Assembly: GCA_029256575.1 (NCBI GenBank)
Contig: JAQSXR010000017.1
Location: 1-42,881, forward strand
Direction: 5' to 3'
From: Clostridiales bacterium
GTDB lineage: Bacteria > Bacillota > Clostridia > Lachnospirales > JAQSXR01
Length of the DNA stretch: 42,881 nt
Program-made: the position numbers and the translations under genes
In this document: one piece after another, positions 1-9,055 of the stretch
How the letters are laid out: the number at the start of each line of letters is the position of its first letter
Numbering within the stretch: position 1 is the stretch's first letter
Notes under the pieces: generated by a model
What the model saw: the letters and a program-made list of their open reading frames with translations, nothing else
Databases searched by the model: none
Told to the model about the DNA's origin: nothing

Positions 1-127
1 CAAAAAGCAGCAATAAACATGGTTTGTTGTCTGTCGAAAGAATAAGTTCTAACGCTATGGAACGACTAGAATTAAAACGGATGATAATATTAAACTAATA
101 TGTAGTTTTTAAGGTATATAAACGAAG

Positions 128-158
128 TCTAAGATGAGAGATTATCTTGGATTTTTTT
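128..158 (+). terminator. Rho-independent terminator of an upstream gene
   Basis: An 8-bp stem (128-135 pairing with 144-151, one G-T wobble) with an 8-nt loop is followed by seven Ts. It would end transcription of a plus-strand gene whose coding end lies in or before the first 100 bases. Two frames are open at the left edge (stops at 43-45 and 96-98) and I cannot tell which one is coding. The stretch 159-259 is AT-rich leader for the next gene, with a TATAAT-like hexamer at 223-228. Confidence 0.6.
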
Positions 159-259
159 GTATATATTTATATATAAATATTATATTCTACAACAAATTTT
201 ATATTACTTTAACGTATTATGATATAATAAGAATAAAATAGCTAAAAGGAGATGACGTA

Positions 260-1306
260 GTGATCAGTATAAAGAAAGTGCTAAAAACACTACTGATTGG
301 AATTTTAATAATTATATCTATTGGATTTACTAGTTTTTATGTATTGATAGGGTTAGGGGCAGCTCCCAAATTACAGACAATTTGGGTTACTACGGCAATG
401 ACTACGCTTAATAATAAATGGTTAGCAACAACTTTTATATCCCAAAAAAAAATAGATAAAATTATGAATGAAAATTATGTAGATGATACAGGCTTAGATT
501 CAGAGTTATTAGATTCAGATAAATTTAATAACCAAAGTGAAGATGTAAAACATATTTTAGGGGAAAATGATATATATATTCGCGATGGATATGATAAATT
601 AGAAGAAGGAGTTTATTTAAAAAGAGTATCTGATTTCGGATGGAATGGATATACTATGATTGTAACAAATCCTGATAGAGTTAAGTTAGTTGATACTGCC
701 AAACAATATGAAGAGGGTCAAACAGTTAATCGAATGGTTATTAATTCAGGTGCGGTTGCTGGAATAAATGGTGGAGGTTTTGTAGATGGACCAAATTACG
801 ACAGTAATGGAGGAACACCTGCGGGACTGATTATTGAAAATGGAGTGCTTATTGCTCCAAAAAAAGATGCTGGATTAAATTATAACATGATAGGAATAAA
901 TAAAGATGGAGTTTTGGTTTTAAGACATTGTACTGCTACTTGGGCTTTGGAAAATGATATAGTAAGCGCTGTATCTTTTAGTCCTTTCTTGATAACAAAC
1001 GGTGAAGCAACTATTAAATCTGGAACAGGTGGTTGGGGTATTGCTCCAAGAACTGCAATTGGACAAAGAAAATCAGGGGAGATTGTTTTTTTAGTTATTG
1101 ATGGTAGGCAACCAACTTGGAGTGTTGGAGTTGATATTAAAGTAGTTCAAGATGTTCTATTAGAAGAAAAATGTATTAATGCAGCATTACTTGATGGAGG
1201 AAGTTCAACAGTTATGATGTATAATGGAGAGTATGTAAATAAACCAAGTCTTGGGTTCGAACGGTTTATTAATAATTGCTGGGTGGTAATGCCCAACGAA
1301 GAATAA
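260..1306 (+). CDS. Membrane-anchored phosphodiester glycosidase (NAGPA/DUF2233 family)
   Basis: This 348-aa protein resembles the family of N-acetylglucosamine-1-phosphodiester alpha-N-acetylglucosaminidase and bacterial exopolysaccharide-associated relatives (Pfam NAGPA, formerly DUF2233). The start is GTG at 260, with an AAAAGGAG ribosome-binding site about 8 nt upstream. Residues 7-33 form one hydrophobic segment typical of a signal anchor, so the catalytic part should face outside the membrane. Family landmarks seen are GINGGGFVDG (168-177), PRTAIGQ (263-269), DGRQ (281-284) and LLDGGSSTVM (310-319). The family hydrolyses sugar phosphodiester bonds; the natural substrate in clostridia is unknown to me and may be a cell-wall polymer. 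It appears monocistronic, with 58 nt before the next gene. Confidence 0.85.
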   Translation: MISIKKVLKTLLIGILIIISIGFTSFYVLIGLGAAPKLQTIWVTTAMTTLNNKWLATTFISQKKIDKIMNENYVDDTGLDSELLDSDKFNNQSEDVKHILGENDIYIRDGYDKLEEGVYLKRVSDFGWNGYTMIVTNPDRVKLVDTAKQYEEGQTVNRMVINSGAVAGINGGGFVDGPNYDSNGGTPAGLIIENGVLIAPKKDAGLNYNMIGINKDGVLVLRHCTATWALENDIVSAVSFSPFLITNGEATIKSGTGGWGIAPRTAIGQRKSGEIVFLVIDGRQPTWSVGVDIKVVQDVLLEEKCINAALLDGGSSTVMMYNGEYVNKPSLGFERFINNCWVVMPNEE

Positions 1307-1364
1307 TAAAAGAATATAAAGGGAATAGAATAGATATAAAATAATATAAAAGTGAGGTATTTTT

Positions 1365-1727
1365 ATGGGATTTAGAGAAGTGAAAGCAGAGGAATTAAGT
1401 ATTAATCCATTTACATTAATCGGGAAAGAATGGTTACTAATAACCGCAGGGACAGAAAATGCATTTAATACAATGACTGCAAGTTGGGGTGGGTTAGGTG
1501 TGTTCTGGAATAAAAACGCAGCTACGATTTATGTAAGACCAACGCGTTACACAAGAAAATTTGTTGATGATAATGATACATTTACAATATCTTTTTATAA
1601 GGAAGAGTATCGAAAAGCACTTGCACTTTGTGGTAAGGTCTCAGGAAGAGATGTAAATAAAGTGGAACAGGCAGGGTTAACTCCTGTATTTGAAGATAAT
1701 GCAACATATTTTGAAGAAGCTGGATAA
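1365..1727 (+). pseudogene. Flavin reductase-like protein, C-terminally truncated
   Basis: The 120-aa product matches the first two thirds of the flavin reductase-like FMN-binding split-barrel family: TMTASWGGLG (residues 37-46), then YVRPTRYTRKF and the CGKVSGRDVNK region. As I recall the family, members are about 165 aa and continue after the FEEA segment with a beta-strand region completing the barrel. Here the frame stops right after FEEAG with two consecutive TAA codons, and a perfect terminator hairpin begins 3 nt later. About 45-55 residues are therefore missing. A ribosome-binding site (GTGAGGT) precedes the ATG. A short functional variant is possible, but loss of barrel strands makes a decayed gene more likely. 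Confidence 0.7.
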
Positions 1728-1730
1728 TAA

Positions 1731-1765
1731 AAAAAGCTTAGTGGCCTGAATCCACTAAGCTTTTT
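1731..1765. terminator. Bidirectional rho-independent terminator
   Basis: A perfect 14-bp stem containing AAGCTTAGTGG, with a 7-nt loop, is flanked by A5 on the left and T5 on the right. It works in both directions and separates the convergent flavin reductase remnant and niaX. Confidence 0.85.
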
Positions 1766-1833
1766 GAAATTTTATAGTTCATTAAATATTATTTACTAAA
1801 TGGCTTTTGATTATTACTTAATAGTTTTGAGTA

Positions 1834-2361
1834 TTACGAATTAATAGTTTTAGTTTTTTTAGTTGTTGAACCCGAACCAAATTTAATAACAGATTTTAAT
1901 GGTTGCCAGATAGCTTGTGATATTCCAAAGCCTGAATCATAGAAACCAGCACTTAGACGTGTGCCAAAATAGAAAGATGCAACGATAGCAACTTCACACA
2001 ATGCGTGAAGGATAGCTAATCCAAAGGAAAGCATAGTAGCTTTTGAAAATGAATTAAGGATATCCGGTTTCTTTAATAATACAAATCCTCCAACAGAAGC
2101 AAACACTACATGTGTTAATGCACGAAGAACGATAACGATAGGGAAACCACCTAAAAAGAATCCTAATGTAGTACCAAGTGAAACGATGATAGCAGTAGAG
2201 GGAGAGATAAACATAGCAATAAAAATTGCAACATGGCTTGCTAATGTAAAGGATGCCGGCTCTATTTGAATTTTAAAGGGAGATACCAAAGGTATAATAA
2301 TTCCTATTGCAGAAAGAAGGGCAGCGGCTACTAATTTGTAAGTTTGATTTTTACGATTCAT
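1834..2361 (-). CDS. niaX: NiaX, substrate-binding (S) component of a niacin ECF transporter
   Basis: This is a small, very hydrophobic protein with about five to six membrane segments and the general shape of ECF-transporter S components. Such proteins bind a vitamin and work with a shared energizing module (EcfA/A'/T) encoded elsewhere. The niacin assignment rests on context: the gene directly before it encodes NiaR, and the known pair is niaR-niaX. I start at ATG 2361 (175 aa). A possible TTG start at 2379 would overlap the GAAAGG ribosome-binding site that sits 10 nt before ATG 2361. The C-terminus is Ser/Thr/Lys-rich (GSGSTTKKTKT), which is unusual for an S component. It could be another vitamin S component, but linkage to NiaR makes niacin most likely. 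Confidence 0.8.
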   Translation of the reverse strand: MNRKNQTYKLVAAALLSAIGIIIPLVSPFKIQIEPASFTLASHVAIFIAMFISPSTAIIVSLGTTLGFFLGGFPIVIVLRALTHVVFASVGGFVLLKKPDILNSFSKATMLSFGLAILHALCEVAIVASFYFGTRLSAGFYDSGFGISQAIWQPLKSVIKFGSGSTTKKTKTINS

Positions 2362-2458
2362 ATTGATCAGACCTTTCAATGTTTTTTGTTTTACTATTAA
2401 TTTAAAATAGTTTTTTTTATAATTATATGTAACAGAACATATTTAGACACGCATAAAA

Positions 2459-2496
2459 ATAGTCAAGCTAGGTGTCTTGACACCTGTCTTGACTAT
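2459..2496 (-). promoter_or_regulatory. 38-bp palindrome between niaR and niaX: probable NiaR operator and possible terminator
   Basis: The two 19-nt arms are reverse complements except at one 2-nt position and the central TT. The core is AGGTGTC-TT-GACACCT, flanked on each side by AGTCAAG/CTTGACT. On the minus strand it is followed by TATTTTTA, so the transcript could fold into a long hairpin with a short U-run, as in a terminator after niaR. It lies about 98 bp before the niaX start, where a repressor site for niacin uptake is expected. A related half-site (CTTGACAC on the minus strand) overlaps the niaR promoter. NiaR binding is inference from gene context. Confidence 0.65.
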
Positions 2497-2512
2497 AATA
2501 ATATAATGTTGT

Positions 2513-3040
2513 TTATTTGTCAAGTAAAATTCCCTTTTCTGACAATTTTTCTATAATCCTATAATATTGGTCCTCATTCACGCATCCAATGGTATGTAAG
2601 TGAATTCCATCCGTTAATTCTGATAGGGGGACCACATTTGACTTCTTAAATTTCTTAAGAAACTCCTCAACATCATGTCTCGTTGATATTTGTAGTTGAC
2701 CAGATATTTGACCATATACGGGATGATCTACAATTACATCAATGACTGTCCCACCATTATCAACAATAATAAATAATTCATCAGCTAAACTATCATTTTG
2801 ATGGTGCTTGCAAGCTATTGTTTTGTAAATCTTTGAATTAAGTAATTTGCTTGGTGATTGAAGGACATATCCACGTGGAGTTGCAATGATGTCTTCCCCT
2901 GATGCACGTAAAAGTGCAATATCTCCAACAACAATTTGCCTACTTACATCAAAATTATTTGCTAGTGTAGTCGCACTTACGGATTGTTCAGTATCTCTTA
3001 ATATGTTTATAATAGCATCTCGTCTCTCATTCGAAGTCAT
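2513..3040 (-). CDS. niaR: NiaR, niacin-responsive transcriptional repressor (HTH + 3H domain)
   Basis: The 175-aa protein has a winged helix-turn-helix at residues 5-60 (NERRDAIINILRDTE; TTLANNFDVSRQIVVGD) followed by a 3H domain. Candidate metal and ligand residues are His79/80, Glu88, His106, His147 and His149, matching the His-rich pattern that names the domain. The family represses niacin uptake and NAD synthesis genes when niacin is plentiful. The start is ATG 3040 with a GGGAGG site. It is the first gene of a niaR-niaX unit, and its own promoter (3085-3113) carries a half-copy of the downstream palindrome, which suggests autoregulation. Confidence 0.9.
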   Translation of the reverse strand: MTSNERRDAIINILRDTEQSVSATTLANNFDVSRQIVVGDIALLRASGEDIIATPRGYVLQSPSKLLNSKIYKTIACKHHQNDSLADELFIIVDNGGTVIDVIVDHPVYGQISGQLQISTRHDVEEFLKKFKKSNVVPLSELTDGIHLHTIGCVNEDQYYRIIEKLSEKGILLDK

Positions 3041-3084
3041 TTTAAACCTCCCAGTTAGTTATTTTATTAAAAAAGTATACTCTT

Positions 3085-3113
3085 ATTCTAAATAAGATAA
3101 TAGGAAGTGTCAA
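3085..3113 (-). promoter_or_regulatory. Promoter of niaR with an operator half-site
   Basis: On the minus strand TTGACA (3108-3113) is separated by 17 bp from TAGAAT (3085-3090). The -35 box is embedded in CTTGACAC, identical to a half of the niaR-niaX palindrome, so NiaR may compete with RNA polymerase here. Confidence 0.65.
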
Positions 3114-3158
3114 GGAAAAGAGACGGTATAAATAGTTATCGTTTCTATTAAGTTTTTA

Positions 3159-3215
3159 TTGACAGCGTAACAATGTTATGTTAAATTACATGTAATGGAA
3201 CAAAACATTGTTACG
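3159..3215 (+). promoter_or_regulatory. Promoter framed by a 12-bp perfect inverted repeat (likely autoregulatory operator)
   Basis: TTGACA (3159-3164) and TAAATT (3182-3187) are 17 bp apart. The arms CGTAACAATGTT (3166-3177) and AACATTGTTACG (3204-3215) are exact reverse complements, one inside the promoter spacer and one just after the start of transcription. The right arm ends 2 nt before the AAGGAGG ribosome-binding site of the regulator gene at 3234. This layout suits repression by a dimeric regulator, most simply the product of that gene. Confidence 0.65.
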
Positions 3216-3233
3216 TTAAGGAGGTTGCATGAG

Positions 3234-3908
3234 TTGATATCAAAAAAAGATTTGCTTGTTATGACTGGGATATCGTATGGACAGTTATACAGATGGAAAA
3301 GAGAAAAACTGATACCTGAAGATTGGTTTATAAAGCAACCATCATTTACGGGTCAAGAAACATTCTTCCCTAGGGATAAGATGTTAAGTCGTATTAAAGC
3401 AATACAAGAATTAAAAGACAAATATTCTTTAGAGGAACTCTCAAAGATACTTTCACCAGAAGTTGCAGAAAGAAGTTTTTCAATAGATGATTTGAGTAAA
3501 ATTTCAGAAATCTATTCTGGTTGGGTTACTGCATTTACAGAAGGCTTTGAGAAAAATAATTTTAACTATATTGAAGTAGTAATTATGGTTGCAATATCTG
3601 AGTTAAGAATTGATTGTGAAATACCTGTTAAGCAAGCATGTGATTTGGTGAGAGGCATAAGGGGGTTCTTAGATAAGATTAAGTCAACGGGATATATTTT
3701 AGTCATATTCGATATAGAAAGAGCCTATTATGCAAGTCTGTACCAAGAGCAAGCGACAATATTTATGGATAACAGATTTAGAATTGTTAAGGAAATTAGA
3801 TTAAATGATATTTCAAGTAAATTGAAAATTAAGTATAGAAATAAATTTAATTTTGAATTTTCAGATGAAGTGATTGATCAATCAAGTAAAGAATATTCAA
3901 GGGAATAG
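3234..3908 (+). CDS. YhbD-like regulator (DUF4004, MerR-type HTH)
   Basis: The protein begins ISKKDLLVMTGISYGQLYRWKREKLIP, a MerR/DUF4004-type helix-turn-helix, and continues with an alpha-helical region containing FPRDKML and SLEELSKILSPE. I choose TTG 3234 as start (224 aa): AAGGAGG lies 9 nt upstream, whereas the ATG at 3195 has no ribosome-binding site and falls inside the operator. From memory, Bacillus subtilis yhbD heads an operon with two bactofilin genes, and a bactofilin-like gene follows here by 12 nt. The likely role is local control of the solenoid genes downstream. The ligand or signal is not evident. Confidence 0.7.
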   Translation: MISKKDLLVMTGISYGQLYRWKREKLIPEDWFIKQPSFTGQETFFPRDKMLSRIKAIQELKDKYSLEELSKILSPEVAERSFSIDDLSKISEIYSGWVTAFTEGFEKNNFNYIEVVIMVAISELRIDCEIPVKQACDLVRGIRGFLDKIKSTGYILVIFDIERAYYASLYQEQATIFMDNRFRIVKEIRLNDISSKLKIKYRNKFNFEFSDEVIDQSSKEYSRE

Positions 3909-3920
3909 GAGCGTGTTAAT

Positions 3921-4847
3921 ATGAGAAAGAATATTTTAGCAATTGGAGAAAGAACGGTGTATGGAGATGTTGGAAGACTAATGATCGCCGGAGAAGTTCA
4001 TGTTGTGAATGCTGATGTAAAGAAAGTGTACGGGGCAGGAGAACTCAGTATTGAGAATAGTTATATTGAGAAATTTAGAGCTGCTGGGGATATTACGGCC
4101 AATAATACAAGATTTGATGATTTTAAAAGTGCAGGTGATGTAAAACTAACGGGAGATTGTTTAGCAAATATCTTCGCTTCATTTGGTACAGTAGAGGCCG
4201 AAAATTTGGAATGCAATATTCTGAAAAATGGATCGGATAATGTAAATGTTATAAGGAATGGGAAACAGGTAGTGGTCAATAAGCAATACCATATTTATAA
4301 GAATTCTTCATCATCTTCTGATAACTACATGGTTGAATTTAAAGGGAAATATAAAGCACAAACATTTGAAAATTTTTTACCCTTTACATTGACATGCAAA
4401 TTTGAATTTAGAAATATATTATCAAAGAAACTATTGATATATGATGGGGTACTGGAATGTGAGCGACTATATTCATTTGGTTCTTTACAAATGGAGGGAG
4501 TTAATGCGGAAAGAATATATATTAAGACAAATATTGATACAAAACTAGAAAGCGTTGTTGGTACCAAGATTGTTATTTCTGACAAGATATATTTTGATAA
4601 TGAATTCAAAGCAGTTCCCAAAACTACGAATGAAAAGGATTTCTCGAAGGATATTATGCCCTCTAAAGCGATAATGGAAATTGCGCAGATAGAAGGGGAT
4701 GATATAGTACTTGATAACGTAAAAGCAAATTCCGTATGCGGAATAAATGTTACAATAGGCGATATGTGTATTATTGAACGAGTTGAATATAAAGATAAGA
4801 TAAACATTTCGAAAAAAGCAATTGTTAACGAGGTTGTTAAGATATAA
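3921..4847 (+). CDS. Bactofilin-like polymer-forming protein (YhbE-like)
   Basis: This 308-aa protein has no signal peptide or membrane segment. Its N-terminal 100 residues contain repeating strands with an (A)G(E/D) turn: GRLMIAGEVHV, VYGAGELSIEN, FRAAGDITANN, FKSAGDVKLTG. This is the period expected for a beta-solenoid such as a bactofilin. A hydrophilic middle section follows, then a second strand-rich region (YSFGSLQMEGVNAERIYI; VKANSVCGINVTIGD). Bactofilins self-assemble into filaments at the membrane and act as scaffolds. It starts 12 nt after the regulator gene with GGAGCG upstream, so it is co-transcribed. It is longer than a typical single-domain bactofilin (about 110-200 aa). Confidence 0.65.
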   Translation: MRKNILAIGERTVYGDVGRLMIAGEVHVVNADVKKVYGAGELSIENSYIEKFRAAGDITANNTRFDDFKSAGDVKLTGDCLANIFASFGTVEAENLECNILKNGSDNVNVIRNGKQVVVNKQYHIYKNSSSSSDNYMVEFKGKYKAQTFENFLPFTLTCKFEFRNILSKKLLIYDGVLECERLYSFGSLQMEGVNAERIYIKTNIDTKLESVVGTKIVISDKIYFDNEFKAVPKTTNEKDFSKDIMPSKAIMEIAQIEGDDIVLDNVKANSVCGINVTIGDMCIIERVEYKDKINISKKAIVNEVVKI

Positions 4848-4970
4848 ATATAGGGATCAGTTAGTTAGCAATTAGATAACCAGCAAATATAATGAAAGCA
4901 TGTAATTAATATTACGAGAAATCATTTGTTTATAAAATTCATTATAATAGACAAAAAGGAGATTAATAAT

Positions 4971-5589
<619 letters not shown>

Positions 5590-5605
5590 ATTAGGGGGAA
5601 TAGCT

Positions 5606-6538
5606 TTGAAATCAATCATTAATTTTTCAGGAGTAACAAAAAAGTACCCAAGTGGTACTCTTGCAGTTGATAATATTTCATTTGATATTTTTGAAAATGA
5701 AATAGTAGGGTTACTAGGGCCAAACGGAGCAGGGAAAACGACTATTATTAAATTACTTTGTTCACTTACCAATCCAACAGAAGGTGAAATCTATATTTAT
5801 GATAAGTTAAAGAAGAAGAAAAGTACAATTATTTCAGTTGTATTAGAGGGAAATAGAAATCTGTATTGGAAGTTAACTGTATTAGAGAATATAAAGTATA
5901 TGTTAGCATTAAAAGGAATTAAGTTTAGTGATAGAACAACATTAGTTGATGAGTTATTAACAAAGATGAATATCGATGATAAGAAAGATGCATTAGTAGG
6001 AGATCTTTCGCGTGGTATGCAACAAAAGGTTGCTGTTATTATAGCCTTAATTGATGATTCGAAAATTATTTTGCTAGATGAACCTACTCTTGGTCTAGAT
6101 GTTGAAAGTGTTTTGGATATTCAAGAATTAATAAGATTTATTGCAAAAGAAATGAGTAAATCTGTCATAATTACCTCTCATGACATGAGATTTATTGAAA
6201 GTACTTGTGCAAGAGCTATTATTATTAATTCAGGGAAGAAAATTGCTGAGAATACGGTAGAGGAGTTTAAGACTTTATTTGCTAAAAAGAGTGTAAAAGT
6301 TGTTTTCGATAAGCAAGATAATGTGGAAGAAAAATTTGAAAAGTTAAATGTTAACATAAATTCGAAAAATGATTCTGTTGAGGTTGATTTTAGCTGCGCA
6401 GATAATGACGATATCTTTTATGAAGTAATGGAAGCATTAAAGGATAATAAGTGTAAAATAAATGACATTACATATTCTGATATTGATTTAGAAACTGTAT
6501 TTTTAGAAATTATAAAGAATGATAGGGGGGAGAAGTAA
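5606..6538 (+). CDS. ABC-2 type exporter, ATP-binding subunit
   Basis: The 310-aa ATPase has Walker A GPNGAGKT (38-45), signature LSRGMQQK (134-141), Walker B IILLDEPT (154-161) and H-loop His192. The degenerate LSRGM signature is usual in DrrA/CcmA-like drug and lipid exporters. The C-terminal 90 residues form the extra regulatory domain common in this subfamily. The start is TTG 5606 with AGGGGGA 6 nt upstream. The permease gene follows after 1 nt, so the two proteins form one transporter. The substrate is unknown. Position behind the bactofilin genes suggests co-expression with them, although the 62-nt gap holds a microsatellite. Confidence 0.9.
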   Translation: MKSIINFSGVTKKYPSGTLAVDNISFDIFENEIVGLLGPNGAGKTTIIKLLCSLTNPTEGEIYIYDKLKKKKSTIISVVLEGNRNLYWKLTVLENIKYMLALKGIKFSDRTTLVDELLTKMNIDDKKDALVGDLSRGMQQKVAVIIALIDDSKIILLDEPTLGLDVESVLDIQELIRFIAKEMSKSVIITSHDMRFIESTCARAIIINSGKKIAENTVEEFKTLFAKKSVKVVFDKQDNVEEKFEKLNVNINSKNDSVEVDFSCADNDDIFYEVMEALKDNKCKINDITYSDIDLETVFLEIIKNDRGEK

Positions 6539-6539
6539 A

Positions 6540-7301
6540 ATGCTGTTAGTTGCAAATTTTAAAAAAGAATTAATTATGTTTAAGAGGTATCTTTTCAATT
6601 CACTTGGCGGTGTAATAACCTTATACATCTTGTTTCTATGTATGTTTTATGGCTATAATGCGGCAACTTCTCTACCAACAGATAGTACTAATACTGATTT
6701 TATGGTGGTATATTATGCTTTTTGGATGTTGGCATTATTTGTATATCAAGATATGGTCTATTCAATTCAAGAAGAATCAAAACTTGGGACATTAGAACAA
6801 ATATACATGTCTAAGTTTTCCTTAGCTAGAATAATTGTCTCACAGAATATCGCTAAATTACTTGTAAACATTACACTTTTATTTGTTGTCATATTTGCTA
6901 TAATGGCGACAACAGGAAAGTGGCTTCATTTTGATCTGTTTTCTGTTTCAGTAATTGTATTACTGGCAGTGGTTAATCTTTTTGGTATCGGTTTTATTTT
7001 TGGCGGGCTGGCATTAATATTTAAGAAAATAGAAAACTTTTTGCAGATAGTTCCTTATTGTATTTTAGGAGTATTTCTTGTTCCGGTGGGGAGTAACCCT
7101 TTCTTAAAATTAATTCCGACGGCATGGGAAGTAAGAATATTAGGAAATATTATGGTTGGTGGAATATCTATATTTGACTTAAGTGCAATGGATTGGTTTT
7201 TCTTAGTTGTACCAAGTATTGTATATTTCGTAATAGGGTTAGCTATTTTTAACAAGTGCGAAAAGGTAGCAGTTGATAGAGCGGTTTTAGGAAAACATTA
7301 A
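6540..7301 (+). CDS. ABC-2 type exporter, permease subunit
   Basis: This 253-aa protein has about six hydrophobic segments, as in ABC-2 permeases, with the conserved cytosolic stretch EESKLGTLEQIYMSKF after the second segment, matching the GT(L/I)EQ(L/I) motif of this family. I take ATG 6540 as start because GGGGGGAGAAG lies directly upstream. ATG 6519 would overlap the ATPase gene and has no ribosome-binding site. It pairs with the preceding ATPase and ends at a strong terminator. The exported substrate cannot be read from the sequence. Confidence 0.85.
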   Translation: MLLVANFKKELIMFKRYLFNSLGGVITLYILFLCMFYGYNAATSLPTDSTNTDFMVVYYAFWMLALFVYQDMVYSIQEESKLGTLEQIYMSKFSLARIIVSQNIAKLLVNITLLFVVIFAIMATTGKWLHFDLFSVSVIVLLAVVNLFGIGFIFGGLALIFKKIENFLQIVPYCILGVFLVPVGSNPFLKLIPTAWEVRILGNIMVGGISIFDLSAMDWFFLVVPSIVYFVIGLAIFNKCEKVAVDRAVLGKH

Positions 7302-7308
7302 ATAAATT

Positions 7309-7367
7309 AAGACTCTTATAGGATAAGAAACAGAAATAATAATTCTTAGCCTATAGGAGTCTTTTTT
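7309..7367 (+). terminator. Rho-independent terminator of the first ABC exporter unit
   Basis: A 21-bp stem with two mismatches (AAGACTC...TATAGG...AAGAA pairing with 7343-7363) is followed by a T-run. It separates two convergent ABC exporter operons. Confidence 0.85.
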
Positions 7368-7382
7368 ATTATATTATTAATT

Positions 7383-8996
7383 TTATTTTACTCTAAAAGT
7401 CTTATATGAAAATTTGGAAACAAGTAGTAAAGCAGTAATTATATATGAAATGGTTGCGATTAATAAAACAATACTAAATAAAGCGGGGGCAGTTTCAACT
7501 TGAAAGCATACATAGCATATCATATATACAATTGTGTTTACGATATGATAAAAAGGATTCTTAATATTTAGCTCTATTGTAAATGGTTGAAATATATAGT
7601 ACATAAATAAGTGGTGAACAGAGAAAAAAATTGATAAACAAAGGATAGATAGCAACAAAATTACTAACTGTATAAAATCATATTCAATACCACTGATTAA
7701 TATCATAAGGACAATTCCTGCATCTATAAATATTGCGGGAAGCAAATTAATACTTACTACTTCCTTTAATCTAATCTTAAAATTCAATAATATAATACTT
7801 TTATTTCGATAGAATGCATATCGTAAGAGGCTTATATCACAATTATAGAACATCGCACGGTTTAATTTTTCACCTGAAGAGCAAAAATACATTATAAAAA
7901 CAAAGACTGGTAATGACTTGATCAAATAGTTTGCAGCCTCTATGGTTGCATCTTGGGAAACAATCCTTGTTATAATTCCTGCAACTATAGCAGCGCAAAT
8001 AACAACAATTCTCATTACCACAGGTTTATATAGTAATCGTTTATGCCTTGCAAAGAATATTTTATTTAAATAATTATATCCGGTTTCATTTGAAAAATTG
8101 GTACTAGAAAGTACATCTTGTGTAAAATCTTTATCCTTCATCTTTACATCAGCAAATCTAGATTCTGACATTATCCTTTTAGTATTATAAATAGGATTAT
8201 CAAGCTTCGTTGCAAGTTCAACAGCGTCTTTGTATTTATTATAGGAAGAAATATAATTTATTCCTATAAGACCAAGTCCAATAGAAATAAGGACAAAAGG
8301 AAAGCTTATTAGGAATGTGCTATTAATTAAAGTTTTTCCCAATATCGCAGGACAGTAGGCAAGTGCTAGAGGAATTAATGCACCAGGAAGAGAAATATAG
8401 TAATTTTTATTTAGGACAATACCTGCTTTATCAAAAAAATACAAATGTAGCGATACTATAAATAAACGAAAAGATGTTATTGTTATTGATAAAATAATTC
8501 CCCACCAGAAGGGTGCTCCTAGTAAAATTGAAAACATTATGAGGGCGGGAGTATAGAAGATGAAAAATGAAACATATTTTAGTAAAAGGGTTGAAAGAAC
8601 ATAGTACTTGGGGCTTATTCCCATCAATCGAACACAAATATATTTAATCATTTTAGGGTCAAGTACATCTACTGCAGAAAAACTGGCTGCAATAAAACTT
8701 AAGAAGAACATTATATGAATAAATAACTCAGTTTGGTTTAGTGTAGGTAAAGCCTCAGTCATTAATCTTATAGGTAAATAAACAACGATAGCAAGGTAGA
8801 GAAATTTTTGCAGTAAACTTATAGTATATTTTCCAATCATTACAATAAAAGTAAATACTTTTTTTGCCTCAACTTCGCTATAATAATTATCTCTAAGTAA
8901 TTTGCCAATGAAGGGTATTTTTTGAAAATAATATAAGAATTTATTAGCACCAATTGAAGCCTTAATATTAAATATGCATTTTATAGTATGAATCAT
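7383..8996 (-). CDS. Large multispanning ABC transporter permease
   Basis: The 537-aa protein is strongly hydrophobic, with roughly 12 predicted membrane segments in two blocks. They are separated by a polar region around residues 255-330 that includes NPIYNTKRIMSESRFADVKMKDKDF. It follows an ABC ATPase gene by about 60 nt on the same strand, so it is most likely the membrane subunit of that transporter. Double-length permeases of this shape are common in Firmicute exporters of unknown substrate. The ATG at 8996 lacks a good ribosome-binding site. A strong AAAGGAGGG occurs further upstream, just after the ATPase stop, but an in-frame TGA lies between it and the start, so initiation may depend on translational coupling. 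Confidence 0.75.
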   Translation of the reverse strand: MIHTIKCIFNIKASIGANKFLYYFQKIPFIGKLLRDNYYSEVEAKKVFTFIVMIGKYTISLLQKFLYLAIVVYLPIRLMTEALPTLNQTELFIHIMFFLSFIAASFSAVDVLDPKMIKYICVRLMGISPKYYVLSTLLLKYVSFFIFYTPALIMFSILLGAPFWWGIILSITITSFRLFIVSLHLYFFDKAGIVLNKNYYISLPGALIPLALAYCPAILGKTLINSTFLISFPFVLISIGLGLIGINYISSYNKYKDAVELATKLDNPIYNTKRIMSESRFADVKMKDKDFTQDVLSSTNFSNETGYNYLNKIFFARHKRLLYKPVVMRIVVICAAIVAGIITRIVSQDATIEAANYLIKSLPVFVFIMYFCSSGEKLNRAMFYNCDISLLRYAFYRNKSIILLNFKIRLKEVVSINLLPAIFIDAGIVLMILISGIEYDFIQLVILLLSILCLSIFFSVHHLFMYYIFQPFTIELNIKNPFYHIVNTIVYMICYVCFQVETAPALFSIVLLIATISYIITALLLVSKFSYKTFRVK

Positions 8997-9055
8997 AAAT
9001 AACTGTAGTCACTAACTTTAGGACTTCCTGAAGAAATGACTACACTACCCTCCTT

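Noticed and set aside
1-98. Two short open frames at the left edge (ending QKAAINMVCCLSKE and MERLELKRMIILN)
   Set aside because: Either could be the end of an upstream gene. The fragment is too short and matches no family I recognise, so no CDS is called.
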